This document shows, one piece after another, positions 1 to 13,100 of a stretch of DNA of 64,000 nucleotides; within the stretch, counting starts at the first letter, position 1, and the number at the start of each line of letters is the position of its first letter. The stretch spans positions 35,580,043 through 35,644,042 of the forward strand of contig NC_064754.1 of the NCBI RefSeq assembly GCF_011397635.1, given 5' to 3'. Under the pieces are notes generated by a model. That model ran no database searches and was not told where the DNA came from. It saw only the letters and a program-made list of their open reading frames with translations. A program made the position numbers and the translations under genes. The DNA comes from Epinephelus fuscoguttatus (taxonomy: Eukaryota > Chordata > Actinopteri > Perciformes > Serranidae).

Positions 1-2439
1 TAACTAATTTCAGTGCAATATCGCAGTCTTTCACAATGTGTTTATGGCACAAGCTCATATTGTGATGATAATTAAACGATATTATGTGTGGCCACTTGAA
101 GCATTTTCAAAATCCTCTCAGACTCTCCACTGTATGGATGCAAAAAATCTGTTGCACAACAAACAAGTTTTTAAACTTCTTAGCCAGGATGGTTGAGAAT
201 TCTTAAAGTGCTCAGACAAAAAGGAATTTTTAACATCCCAAGGTACGGCTCTATTTCCTAATTCATAACAGAAGATGTTTTAAAAAAAATAAAATAATGA
301 TAATTGAATTTTTAGCTACATTTGGTCACATTCATATCACATTTCAATGTTTTATATTTTCATCACCACTAAAATGATTTTAAGATTTTTCTTGTGAAGT
401 ACAAAATGAGCATGGAGACTTGGAAATTGGGAAACAGGCTAAAGATTAAAAATAATCAATAGAAACAATCTCAGCACCACAGGGACCATTAGTGCTGGAG
501 CTGCAACTATTTGAATCCCATCCATCATGAATTTGACAGTGTTACAGGAGGACTCCACCATTTAGCTTTTCTCTGAAGGACTTCTCATGCAGGCTAAAAA
601 GTTGAAAACATTGTGTGTGCAATAAATGAGATTCTTTCTTATCTATACATTGAGAAGTGTTTAGGATTTTAGCGATACCTTCAGAACAGCAGTAAGTGTA
701 TTTCAAAGATTGCCGTGTAATTTTTCAGAGACTCTGAGTTCTGTGACTCAGATGTAACAGAAACGTTATGATGAACAAACCCGGGCTGGTTTGTGCCATG
801 GTTTAGTGAGTCGAAGCTCGACTCTTCAGACTACAGTCAGACCTGATGAATCAGTATTCACAGGTTGTTTTGTTCTTCCCTCGTGGCTTTAGCCCAGGTT
901 TAGCGACGTGAATTCAAGCTCTGCTTGAACTGCAGCAGCCGCCTCAACAGTTGAACCGCCACAGTGTGAAGCTACATGCCAGGGTGCCCATATATCCATC
1001 CATCAACTTTGATTTAGTCTTTTATCATGGATCTGCAGATTAGGATGGTTGTCTACAGCGGACTTCTTTGCCCTCCTCCCAAACGTTAACAGTATGTTTC
1101 TTTAAAAGTGCCTTAGACACTAAATAAGAACATAAGCCGGCAAGGATTTCATTCCAGATGTGAAAGAGATGAAACAGGTACACCATGGAGATATTCAACT
1201 GTTACTCTTTTGTTCTTTGTTTTGTATTATTTGCTGTGCTTCATATCATATCCGCTGTGTACCTCCATGTTCATAATAACCTCCTAGCTATAGAGTGTTC
1301 GGGTCAAAATCAGTATTACAGTATCATTAACTACGTGAGAAGCGGAGCCCTCGGCAGCTGCACGTCCCAACATTACTTTTGTACTAAGATTTATCTGTGT
1401 AACCGCTCACAGGTGAAGGCTTAGTGCTGAAGGTATTTCTGGGACTCATTGCTCTGCACGGGATTTTATTTGGTTGGAAGCTTTAACATCCACAAGTAGT
1501 TAACTCGTTTTTATTTTATTATTATTATCCAGCTGGCTGTTGACAACCAGGCATCCAACTGCAAATACTCCCATCATATTGTTTCTTGTATACCTGTATT
1601 TCTAGACGGTAATTTTTTTGTTTTGTTTGTTTTTGTAAAAGGAAAATAAAGCATATTCATTGTAGCTGTGACGCTGTTATGGTTTGTTATCCAGGGAGGG
1701 GGGGGTAGGACCAGAGCTGGAGTTCTGGAGTTTGGTCTTTTTAATGCCTCTGTGCCTGGGACAGCCACGACTGGAGGCAGCCTGCATTCCAGTACCCATC
1801 CTACCATTCTATATAGTATGCCAGAAAGATTTAGTATGTCCTCATACATAGTGTGGCAAAAATACCAGGATGTTCTACGACATCCGGTGTGATTTTGCAG
1901 TATGCAAGCCAGCATGCTTTCCTGGCTATCCTCACCCATAATCCACTGCACAGCAAATGAAACTTCACATCAACCGTCTAAGGTTGCAGTGATGGATGAC
2001 AGCGCATTCAGGTGACCAATGACCAGTTGATTAGTAATAACAGGAATATTAATTGTTTAGTTGCATAAAATAATCATAAATATAACCAGCGAAAGGGCAC
2101 ACGTAATAAATCACAATGACATAAATGTATGGCTTCTCTAATTTTACTATTGCGAATATAATGTTAGAATCTACAATATATGCAGTTATTACCACAGCAG
2201 GTCTCTTCGGGTTGACCTCCGTCTCTGGCGAGCTTGGTGAACAGTGTTTTGTTTTACCCCCAAGGTTATATGAGTAAGAGGGTCAAAGTTCAGGGGGTAA
2301 TGTAATGAGAAAGTAGTATGTCCTGATTGTGTGCAGGCTGCACGCAACAGCACATACTCTAAGGGCAGCTGCAGTACATACTTCAAGTAAAAAAGAAAAA
2401 GTATGCGATTTGGAACGTACCCTTTATGTCTTCAGGTTG

Positions 2440-2740
2440 TCCATACGCCCGTCCATCCATCATATTATTGTGAACCTTGAAGGAGTTTTCTCAAGTTTAT
2501 AGCAAACATCCATTGGTGGTCAAAAGGTCAAAGGTCACTGTGACCTCACAAAACATGTTTTTGGCCATAAGCAAGAATTGGAGTGGTGACATTTTAAATC
2601 CAAAAGGTTGAAGGTCAACTTCACTGTGACATCATAATGTTCTGCAAAGACACTTTTCTGGCCATTGCTCAGCGTCACATGTCTGGAATACAAGGAGAGA
2701 CATTTGGTCAGATGCTGAACTGGTGACACTGATCTTGGGT
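2440..2740. repeat. Interspersed repeat with nuclear-receptor-like motifs
   Basis: GGTCAAAAGGTCAAAGGTCA-type phrases followed by TTTTTGGCCATAAGCAAGAA and a second diverged GGTCAACTTCACTGTGAC block. This is a repeat phrase seen widely in fish genomes. It contains the composite motif at 2525-2545. Confidence 0.5.
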
Positions 2741-3117
2741 TTCCATCTTGAAACTGCCGATTGTGTTGTCAGGGGGAAGATACTTGTGAAGCAGCCATGT
2801 TTTTACAGACATGGATGTAAAGTGAAAGTGCAGCTTGACTGGTTTGCAGAGACCGACAGCCATGATGCAGTAACTCTAGTTTAATGTTACCTCAGACTAT
2901 TCTCAGTCTCTAGTGTTTTTAAGTCTTCAGTCTCCATCAATTCAAGGTCTTTAATCTTTGAATTTTAGCTGATCTGCTGTCAGAGAGACACCAAGCTGTA
3001 ATAGTAAGATCGTGCTGCTTCATTCCTAATTCCTAACATTTAGGCAAAATTGTTCCATGTAGAGCTGGTGACAGGAAGAAATTAACAATTGCTATTGTAA
3101 CACAAAACAACAAAAAA

Positions 3118-3305
3118 AATGTTTTCAGGATCTAAAATATAACGATTTCCTGCTTTTCTGTATTTTCTGTTGTAAATGGTTGTCAGGACAAAGACATGAA
3201 AATGTCACCTCGGACCGTGAGACACTGTCATGGACATCATTTCACTATTTTAAAGAGAATATAATTAACAGATTAATCAATGAAAATAATCACTAGCTGC
3301 AGTTT
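3118..3305. repeat. Common fish MITE fragment (GGCTGCAACTAA family)
   Basis: Contains GGACAAAGACATGAAAATGTC and ends ATTAATCAATGAAAATAATCAC...AGCTGCAG, a diverged copy of the family at 28075. Confidence 0.45.
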
Positions 3306-3713
3306 TTTTTTTCATCCAGGAAGCCTTTTATACTACGTAGTGCAAGTTGCCAAAGTGCAACTTGGTCTTTTGGTCTTGACTCAATCTCAAAACAGCTCAG
3401 GCCTGACTTAAAGGATAATAATTATTATAGTTTAAATGTATCATCCTCAGCAGTTCCTGTGAACAGACCAAAACCAGAAAGTTACTGACTTTACCAACAA
3501 GTTTGTCCAAAAACTGTTAAAAAAAGTCTCACTGTTGCACTGGGTGACACATCCTTAAATACAACAACACAAACTCTGTAGTTTATTTTCACTGAATCCC
3601 ACACACACCGTCCTGCTGCTATAAATAATCAGAAGACTGAGAAACATTTAAGAAGTGGTCACAGTTTTGAGAAATATCTCAACCTTTTTTAAAAATTAAA
3701 TCTTTAAACTTAC

Positions 3714-3765
3714 CTGGTTGGCCATGATGTCCCATGAGCCTGCTGCTGCTCTGATGTGTTTCCAT
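3714..3765 (-). other. Candidate first coding exon of an unknown gene leaving the left edge
   Basis: Minus-strand GTTGTC-ATG-G (good Kozak) opens METHQSSSRLMGHHGQP and ends CAACCAG before a perfect GTAAGT donor. No continuing exon is recognised in 1-3707, so this rests on the splice donor and start context alone. Confidence 0.2.
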
Positions 3766-4308
3766 GACAACAGGCCAAGCAGAGAAACTGAATCTTCCTT
3801 TCAGTGTTGAAGGTTTATGAGTTTGAGCCTTTTCTTCAGAGACAGAACTGACATCAGGGGAGAACTGGTGTTTTCAGTTCACCTGATTCACAAACCCCGC
3901 CTCAATCACTCCCACCAATAAATGAAGAGCACGTCAATGACCTGTGAGCATGCTGGTGTTAATGGAGGATGAGCATGTTGCTCCATCACATGTTCAGAGG
4001 AAGTTCATTTAAAACGTCTTTACACTCATTTCACTTTAAGATGGAGAAACAAACAGTCTGGCAGAGTCGTCATGAAAACCACCTGTTTTGTTTAATTTCA
4101 TAATCGACACACAAAAATAATCTACAAAAGACCAAATTAAGTAACCAGTTAACCACGAAATGTCATTTTCATCCTCCCCGACCCCCAAAGAAAGCACAAT
4201 TTAGAAGATGTCACCCACTGCTCCAGTCACATGACTTCACAATGACATCCTGAAGGACCACACATCGACACTCATGGGTTTACATTTTGTGGGGAAAATG
4301 TCAGAATA

Positions 4309-4345
4309 ATCACGCGCACGCACGCACACACACACACACACACAC
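4309..4345. repeat. (CA)n microsatellite
   Basis: Imperfect CACG/CA tract left of the probable ubn2 3' UTR. Confidence 0.85.
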
Positions 4346-6424
4346 TGACCAGCAGCACCCCATCTAAGTGAGCTACAGAACAATCTTTGGCGCCATTCTC
4401 GGTGCAGCCGGTCATTCAGACGCTCATGGAGGAGGGCGGGGAACTAGTCGGGGGAGGACAGAGAGAGACTCAGGAAGAACGGTTTTGTTAACGGAGGTAT
4501 TCAGCAGAGGGAAGGTATCTCTACAGGTGTGTTCAGACAGACGAGAAAGGGAATTTCAGCCTTGTGTCAGTTTGAGCGTGACCCTCCAAACAGCCAATGG
4601 ATCACCTGTATCCACGTTAGCTGTGAGCGAGCTAGCAACGCACACACTAACGATGTCTGTGGGAGTGTGATTGTGTTTGTGTTCAGCTCAGACACTGAAC
4701 TCACCACAAACTGTTTGACTTCTTTCTCTGATCTTTTCCTTCTGCATGTTTATAAAGTAAATACATAAAGCCCCTGGTGCTGCGTTTGGGTGATGTCAGC
4801 AGAATGGGAAGAAAAAATCTGTTATTCCAAGTTGGGAGTGTTCACACGTCATTCCAAGATGGTTAGCCCCACACTACCATCTGAATCCAGATACAAACTG
4901 CACATAGCTCCTTTAAAATGAGCTAAAACAATTGTATTAGTGGTTTTATTGGATTTTATTTTCAAGCAACAGCGAGCAGCGGGGAGCGAACCAATGTTTT
5001 TTGCAGCAAATTTATCAGTCGCAAAAGTAAAGACGTGCAGATTTGTGACTTTGTGATGCAAGAGAGCACATGCATGAAGTTGCAGTGGAAAACTGACTTA
5101 AAAAATGAAGCTTGATAAAAGTAAATAACGGATAACAAGTTCTATGAGTGAAAATTTCATCATATGAGTTCACATTGTTCAACATTTTATACGAGTGAAA
5201 GCTTTAAACATACAGGTTCAGATTTTTTTCTCCAGACTCGCATTTTGCAGCATATTTACCGTCACAGTTTGCAACCATTTTGCCAACAGTTTGCTGGCAT
5301 GTATAGGTCTTTTTCCCCAAGAGGAAGAGATCATCAGTGTTAGAAACTCCTGACATCTATTAAACTTTTTTCTCCCTCTGCTGCTCGTAATGACGGTTTC
5401 AATAACAGTCAGTGTCCGTCCAAATGTAGCACAAATTTTAATGTAGCGAACTAATGTAGTCAAACCTCAAAGAAAACCATGGACGTATAATAATAATAAT
5501 GGAGAGCACACTGGACGATGGACAGGGAACGTTTTTTACAACTAATATGACAAATCCATGTGCTCCTGGAAGAGTTCTGTTAACAGCCCTGTGTGCACAC
5601 ATCAATGTACGACGAAGACGGCAGGTCATGAGTTATCCACTGAATCTGTTTCTAGTTATCAGTACACCAACTTTTACACCTCCCCCGAGCGTACAATTTT
5701 TTTGCGATATTTCGAGTTTTTAAAAATATTTTTGGCATTTCCACACTCAGGTTTTTAATGCTCATAAATAAAGCACACACCTAATATGACGCCACTCTTT
5801 CACTCAGGTTGAATCATTTTGCATCTGCCGCTTGTAAATTCCGCTTTGCATTCTGTCTGAACACACGCCAGAAAGAAAAGGAGTCTCGAGTGACATAAAA
5901 ACATCTACAAACATTCACAACTCCAGAAATGCACTGACAAGTTGAGTAGAGGTTGAAAGCCAAGCGACGACTTGCACTTTTGCATTGAGCGTTTTACAGT
6001 CCTGCATAGATCTTTTCATACTTTTTCAATACAAACTAAGGCGTTGTGTTATATTAAGTTGGTTTGAGTCAATAAGCAGAGAAAGTAAATAAAAAAATCT
6101 TAACTCACAAGAAAAAAAAAACAAAAAACAACTAAAACAATTCAAGTAGGCTACAGTCTTGACGTTTCTCCCCCTCTCTCACAGGCGACTCCCCTCGTCA
6201 GATGAGGCGCCCAAAACTTTTTCAATTCAAGTCTTTTTTCCAGAAAAGGTCCAGTGTGATTAAACAGCACCAAAAACACACTGAGCGAGAGAGGGGCATC
6301 AAACTTACACTCGCTCATTATTGTGAAAAGGGGATACACGTCTTTACCCATTCATACTGAATAATCTGGAAAGAAATTAACAGTATATTGTGTTTTTTTT
6401 ATGTACATACACACATTCAAATCA

Positions 6425-6428
<4 letters not shown>

Positions 6429-6502
<74 letters not shown>
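6429..6502. repeat. (CT)n(CA)n compound microsatellite
   Basis: About 15 CT units followed by about 22 CA units. In the probable ubn2 3' UTR. Confidence 0.95.
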
Positions 6503-6503
<1 letters not shown>

Positions 6504-7146
6504 ATAACATGTTTTTGTCCCTGTGTAAATTACAAATAATTTATCAATATTAATTTAAGCTACTACTTAACAGTCATTTGTGGGAGCAGAGGTGACCAAC
6601 AATAAAATTTCTACGGACACGACGATTCCCACATCTGAGACAAAAAGACAGAAAAATAAAAATTCATTACTCAGTCTGTTTTGTTTTTTTTTTCCTTTTT
6701 CTTTTGTACTGCAAGAACGAGAGTCCTGTTATTCAACGTAAGCTTAAATACAAATTATATTACGTAGCGTACTACTCTCATCTGTACCACCACCTCGCTC
6801 ACACTCATTCCACAGTGATCAAGGTCGGTCATATGTAAACATGTTGACAAAGAAAATAAAAATAAGCCAAATAAAAATAAAAAGTGTTCTCGTCATTCAC
6901 TCCGTCTTGTTCTCATACCCGGTTCATTAGAAAATACAGTTAAATTAATTCATCGTTGCCACTTGTAGCGAGGATAAACTGATTCTCCTTTAGGTCCGTT
7001 TTTTTTTTTTTCTTAAAAGAGGCAGTGGAGCCCCGCCCCCTCATACCACGTCACTGTGTCAGTCAAAGTGAAGATTCCTATTGGTGGATGTATCCAGGAG
7101 GCTGTGATGTCACCTCGCTGGTGTCACCCTCCTGCGCAGTTATTGG

Positions 7147-7193
7147 TCAGTGGGATTTCCTCTTCATGTCTCCACCCTGGCTTTGGTTCGCAT
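7147..7193 (-). other. ubn2: ubn2 terminal coding exon 17
   Basis: This is a 47-nt exon preceded by CTCCTCTCCACTCAG. Joined in phase to exon 16 (which ends TTC TCA G), it reads [15 protein letters not shown]-stop. That matches the C-terminus of human UBN2, where a GQSKGD...PRKSQ tail ends the protein. It lies 2.9 kb from exon 16 and is too short to find by ORF length. The 3' untranslated region follows to the left. Confidence 0.85.
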
Positions 7194-10100
7194 CTGAGTG
7201 GAGAGGAGGGAGAGTTTTAACACTTTGACATCTGGATGACAGGAAATCATCCGACAGCCTCCTGCACCAGATCAACGCTGAATATCTGAACCTCCCACAC
7301 ACTCTGGGATCATTTGAATGTATCACACGTACACTGAAAAGCTTCACCTCAACATTTTACAACATCTTTTAATTCCTATGTGAAAAAGTTTTTGTTTATG
7401 TACAATCTGAGTGAGGCCCCACATCAGGGACATCTTTAAATCACTTCTTAAAACTAATTATTATTATTTTATCTTTTCATTAATGTTGGCACACTTTTAT
7501 TTCCAACATGTTTTATCTGTTTTATTATTGTTTTTATCTCACATTATTGTGGGGGAATTTTTTCCATTTTATTTGTGTGTTCTAGTTTAACTGTCTACTT
7601 CATGCCTGTTTTATTCCTGGTTCATTCAACCGTGTAAAATATTTTGTTACTTTATGTGCTGTATACAACAAAATATTATTATCATACTGTATTAATAAAG
7701 TTTATTGTTATTGTTATAATTTTGAATCCGATCCACTCTGAACACCTTTTAGGCCATATGGCTGCCAATCATCCTTCTTTTCCTTTCTTTTTTTTTTCTT
7801 TTTTTTTGTTTGTTTTCTTTTTTAATCTTGGTTATCATGACTATACTTTAATATTAATTAGTTTTTTATAACACGTGTCACTTTAAGCTAATATCGGAGT
7901 CATTATTTTGCTGAAACTAGGGCTGGGTTGAAATAGAGAAAATCAAATATCAAAATACCTCGATATCGTCATGATGTTGTTGGGTTGACTTTTGTGCTTT
8001 CAGAAAAAATTGACACAATAAGATATTTGGTAAATAATCATCTGTAATGTGGATATAATGACTAAGTGTCTAAAGGCAAATAATAAAACTGTTAAGTTCA
8101 GAAAATTACATCACCTTTAAAAACAGGGAAAAGAAGACACATGATATTACAACACCAAAAAGACCATAACTAGTCAAATATCATTTTAATATAATATTGA
8201 TATATTGCCCAGCTTAGGGATGTCTCGATCCCGCTTTCCAATGTATTGTAACCGAGCGTCCTGGGTTCGCCTAACTGAGTGCAGGAGTCAAGACAACAGG
8301 TTCAGTGGCCACCGCTTCTCTTTATTCCGAGCAACACAGCCACACCTAACGGCGAACCTCACCTACCACAGCCCTACGGCAACTCTGGAGGGACAATTTG
8401 TTTACAATTCAGAATTTGTTTTACATTTTGTGCTGGTGAACCACCGATAAGCTTTTTGGATACTATTTAAATAAAAAACAAACCTTATGGGACAACTTGG
8501 ATGCATTCTTTTTTTTTCTTTCTTAATGCTTAATGCTAATCAGGACAACCCTAGCCCAGCCTTAGCTGAAACTATTGATTATTTTTGTTATCTATCATTT
8601 TCTCGATGCATCAGTTGACATATAAAACATCAGAAAAAACAATATCCTACAGCAAAAATCTTCCCAATTCTCATATAACATATTAAATTTATTATCTATC
8701 TAGATGGGACAGATACTTTTAATTCTTCAATACTCATAATGGTCTCAGAAATCCAGTATTTGTCAGGCTGTACAGCCAACAGCTTCAACCTTACACTCGC
8801 TGCTTTTTAGGGGCAAAGTCAAATAGCTGTTGATGTCTATTGGTTAGACGGAATACTTCTGCGTTGAATTGGCAGCATATTTACACCATAGACTCTGTGT
8901 CGACGTAGAGCCTACGCTGTACCCTATGCCGTAGCCTGACGTGCGCCTCCCCAGAAATGTAACTACACGTCGCAGTGACGCAGACCTCCTGTCTATTTTT
9001 GTAAGCTGAAACCATTTCACTCAGTGGAAACAAAGCTTTTATTTACTTTAATTTCACAGATAAGAAACAACAAATTGCAGAGATAATAAAGCCTCCACAA
9101 AATAGCATTTTAAGTCTTGTGTATGATTTATCCTGGCTTCATACGAGCGGAGTAGATCTCCGCTCATCACTAGGCTAATGTATAGAATGTAAAATGCCAT
9201 AGGCTTGTGCTAATAACATTAGCATGTTATATTTGTTTGGAAAACGGGTTGTATAGGACCGTTGTTTTTTTGGTGAACCTTGTGAGTTGTAATGGAGCCG
9301 AATTTTGTAACGTTACCTTGGTCATGTGATTCATACCTGACTGTGTCCTTCTTATATAAACAGGAGACTAAATATTAAGGTTTGTTGCAGACAGGAAATA
9401 CTTGGTTATTTAAGAGGCACTTTATAATCTCAGAGGTGTAATTGAACACAGACTTTGGCTTTAGTGTCAAATGAAGTAAATAATAATATTCAGTGTGGAG
9501 TCACAGGTGGTTGATCACACGGTGAGCTGGTGCACCAGGCTGCTGTCAAACAGGATGAGCTGTGTTTCAGTTTGTGTCTCCTGCTTTAGATGTTCAGATG
9601 GCTATTTCACCTGAGCGCCATGAATAATCCAGGTCAGACTGGACTGTGAGCTTCGAGTTTACAGCTATGAATACAACTGAATTCAGCCATAGATAAAGCT
9701 GTATACATTCATTGTCGACATCATTTCAAACTACATCCCTAAGAGATGTTTTTTCTTTTTATAATTTATCCACATCACACCCTGCAGTTTGACTTGTTAA
9801 CCAGACGGCTGCTCTCAAATCAAAGAACCATCTGTACATCCCAGAAAGAAACTGAATCCTCACTGTGTATTCGTCAGACTACTGAAACAACAATACATCT
9901 CTGAATAACGTCAGTAGCTTCATAACATGCGTCTACTGCACTGCAACTACAGAGGAGAAACCAGACGCATGCTAAACACCAAATATACTGAAGCAGGCAG
10001 AAAGTTACAGAGCAAACAACGCATCAGCCGAGCAGAGGACGACAGGTCGACTTGACACAGACAGATGGAGGACGAGGAGGAGGAGGAGGAGGAGGAGGAG

Positions 10101-13100
10101 GAGGAATGCAGATTACCTGAGAAAGCAAGCTGCAAGTGAGGAGGTAGGGCAGCCTGCGACCCTGACTGGAGACTCTTATACAGATCTGAGGAGAGATGGA
10201 GGGAAGATGAGAGGGAAGATGACAACAACAACAACAACAATAAGGGGGAACATAGAAAAGGTGATGCGGGGGCATGTTAAAATAGAAGACCAGCAACACA
10301 AAAGAGAGGAGAGGATCAAAGTGAGGTGGCAGCAAGGTACAAAAGGTGGAGATGACAAAGATGGACACAAAAGATGGTGAGAACAAAGGAAGGAGACAGT
10401 GGTTTATAAAACAAAATGGAGATGGGGCGAGAGATAAGGAGCACAGCAGGCACAGGGGAGGGACTGCTGCTGGTACACTTCAATATGAGTGCACACACAT
10501 AAATAATAATACACCAGGCTGGAGTTAAAATTAAAACACTGAATATGTGTCACTTTGTTAGTTAATTCCTGCTAACATGTCCTTACGTCTCACACATATC
10601 TTGCCTTATGTACACATCCTCTGCAGTCTGCTTCACAAAGTGCTGAATGATTAATGATTATTTAAAAGGGACAGTTCACCCAAAAATTTAAAATACATAC
10701 ACCACTGAGCAAGCTAATGTTACGGCTCAGCCAAGGAGAACACCGTTAATGTCTACATCCTGCCAGTTACAAGCACGAGCCTCTCATCTATGAGTAGATG
10801 CACAGAAAAATAAGTATTTTTGATTTTGGAGGTGAACTGTCCCTTTAAGGTCGTCAAACTGCACAGCTACAGCTGACTAAATCCTCAGGCTACAGTTGTG
10901 TTTGCTGAAAAGTAAAAAGCAGCCCTTTGACTCTGGTGTCTTTAAACTTTTTAAAGCTTGTAAAGTGATGTTAATAAATATGAATATTACATTATTTAAG
11001 ATTGCAATGTTGATACAAGAACCATTAATCATTCAGCACCTGCTCCACAAGGGTATTTTCAGCTGTATATATAAGATATATAAGATAGTCATTAAAACAA
11101 AGCAGTACAAAAATAGAATACACTCAAAAACACTGACCTAAATATCAGGGGGAAAATGTTTTTAAAGACTATAAAAAGGTAAACAAACATATACATTTTT
11201 ACTCTGTGCCACAGAGCTGCATTGTTGTGCAAAACTATTAAAACACATGAACAATTTGAGTTGATCTGATGCCATAAAGACGTACTTGTTATCCAAATGT
11301 GTATTAATCTGTGACACAAAATAGTCCCTAACAAATCTAATCCTGTTAAAGTGATGTTTGCTAAACAACAGTGCCTAGCTATTATATGACATGATGAACG
11401 ACATTTTTAAAAATTAAACTATTTATTTGTTACCCGTTTTATAAAGATCCTCACATCATGAGAAGGAATCAGTGGCTGATTGTTACAGACAGTGTGGGGA
11501 AACCAAAGAGTACTAACAGACTGACTGACACATTGCTGGTTTTGCTCTTTTTACAGAATATTTCAACAATAACAATATATCACCAACATTAACCTTTAAA
11601 ATAATGAAGCCAATGTGTTTCTAACTGTCAGTTTTGTGTCCCTTTATATTGCTGCATGTGTTTTGTGAAAGGACCAAACAGAGCTTCCCCCTTAATTATT
11701 TTGTTTTTGGACTAAAATCACAAATATTACTCCCCCTTTTTTCCTTTTAATCAATGTTAAGCGACAAATCATGCTTTCACAAGTGAGTGTGCCCACTCAC
11801 CCATTAGGTCGCTCTGTGCTAGAGGGTATCCTGAGTTGGAACTGGGGGCTGAGCCCATGCCAGCGACCCCTGGGGCTCCAGGAGGGCTGAAATTGAGCAA
11901 CGGGGGAAACTGGAAGGGCAGCGAGACGGGCACCAGGCCTCCCAACATCCCAAAGCCCAGGGGCAGACCAGAGGGGCTGCCCAGGAGGGAAGTGCCTGCT
12001 GTTGATACCTGCAGAAACAAGATGCAATAAAAAACTGGTCAGACCTGTGACTCCATTGTTCATTTAAGAGGGAAGCTAAATATCAAAAAGAAACTAACCT
12101 GTGAGAGGTGTGACGTTGTGGAGGACGTGGCCAAAGTTCCTGAAGCCGCCCAACCGTTTCCTGCCTTTGAGCTCTGGTTAGCCCCGCCCACCACCCTCTG
12201 CCTCTGCCCGTGATTGGCTGAGACTGAAGGTGCAGGAGAGGCAGGAGTTTTGTCTGGGCGACTGCAGACAGCTGATACCTTGTTATTAATGGAGTTGTTG
12301 TTGATGCTACTGTTGCTCGTGGTGGACTGAGCTTTCTGGCCTCCGGCGAAGCTGAAGCTGCCCTGCGTCTGCTTCACCTGCCCACTACCCGATACACTGA
12401 AGGGGGGGCGGAAAGTTTTGGGGGATTTGGCGGAGTACTGGTGTTGTTGCTGTTGGCCGGGGATCATCTGATGGGAGAGCGGGTGTGACGGGGAGGATGA
12501 CGGGGAGGGGGAGGAGGAGGGAGGTGGAGTGGGCGCAGGGGGCCGAGGGGTGAGCTTGATGATGGGAGAGGAGTTGCTGCTGTGGGAGGACTTGGTTAGG
12601 GTGGCCTGCATGGGCGTGATGAAGTTGGGCTGGTGGTGGTGGTGTGTGTGGGATTTACCTTGAGAGGAGTGTGAGGTATGAGAGGTGGGGGACGGCGAGG
12701 AGGCCACCGGGGAGGGAGGGCAGAAGGACTGCAGGCTAGGATGGGTGTTGGAATTGGAGCGGGACAGTGAGGAGGGGGAGGAAGAAGGCGTGATGCTGCT
12801 GCTCACACTGCCATTGCTGCTGATGCTGCTGGCTTTGGTGCTGTTCTTTGCCAGTCCTTGAGGGGCTCCCATAACTCCCAGCATCCCCCCCGGGCTGACA
12901 AAGCCCTTCTGATGGGGGGGCAGCAGAGGGGAAGCCGTGGGAGGAGGCCGCTGCTTCGGAGGCGACGGGGATGGGTGTGGATGCATCTTGCCACTCCCGC
13001 TCATCACCAAGCTTGGCCTGTGATTGGGTGATGCCATGGTAACAAGTCTCTGAGTCTGGGTTTGGCCCATGGAGCCAGATCCTTTGATCAGGCTGTAGGA

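Larger units (their letters stand above)
1..3707. other. Left flank without a supported gene
   Basis: AT-rich non-coding sequence with repeat fragments (about 1574-1950, 2440-2740 and 3118-3305). The longest ORF (minus strand, about 1574-1951) has no family or splice support. If the exon at 3714 is real, this would be its intron. Confidence 0.4.
3766..7146 (-). other. ubn2: ubn2 3' untranslated region and flank
   Basis: No coding exon is supported here. The first minus-strand AATAAA signals I can see after the ubn2 stop are at 4955-4960 and 4945-4950, which would give a 3' UTR of about 2.2 kb; long 3' UTRs are normal for this gene family. Short plus-strand ORFs in the region lack splice or family support. 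It holds a compound (CT)n(CA)n tract at 6429-6502 and (CA)n at 4309-4345. Confidence 0.4.

Noticed and set aside
1574-1951. 125-residue minus-strand ORF
   Set aside because: Low-quality translation with no start context, donor or recognised motif; probably repeat sequence.
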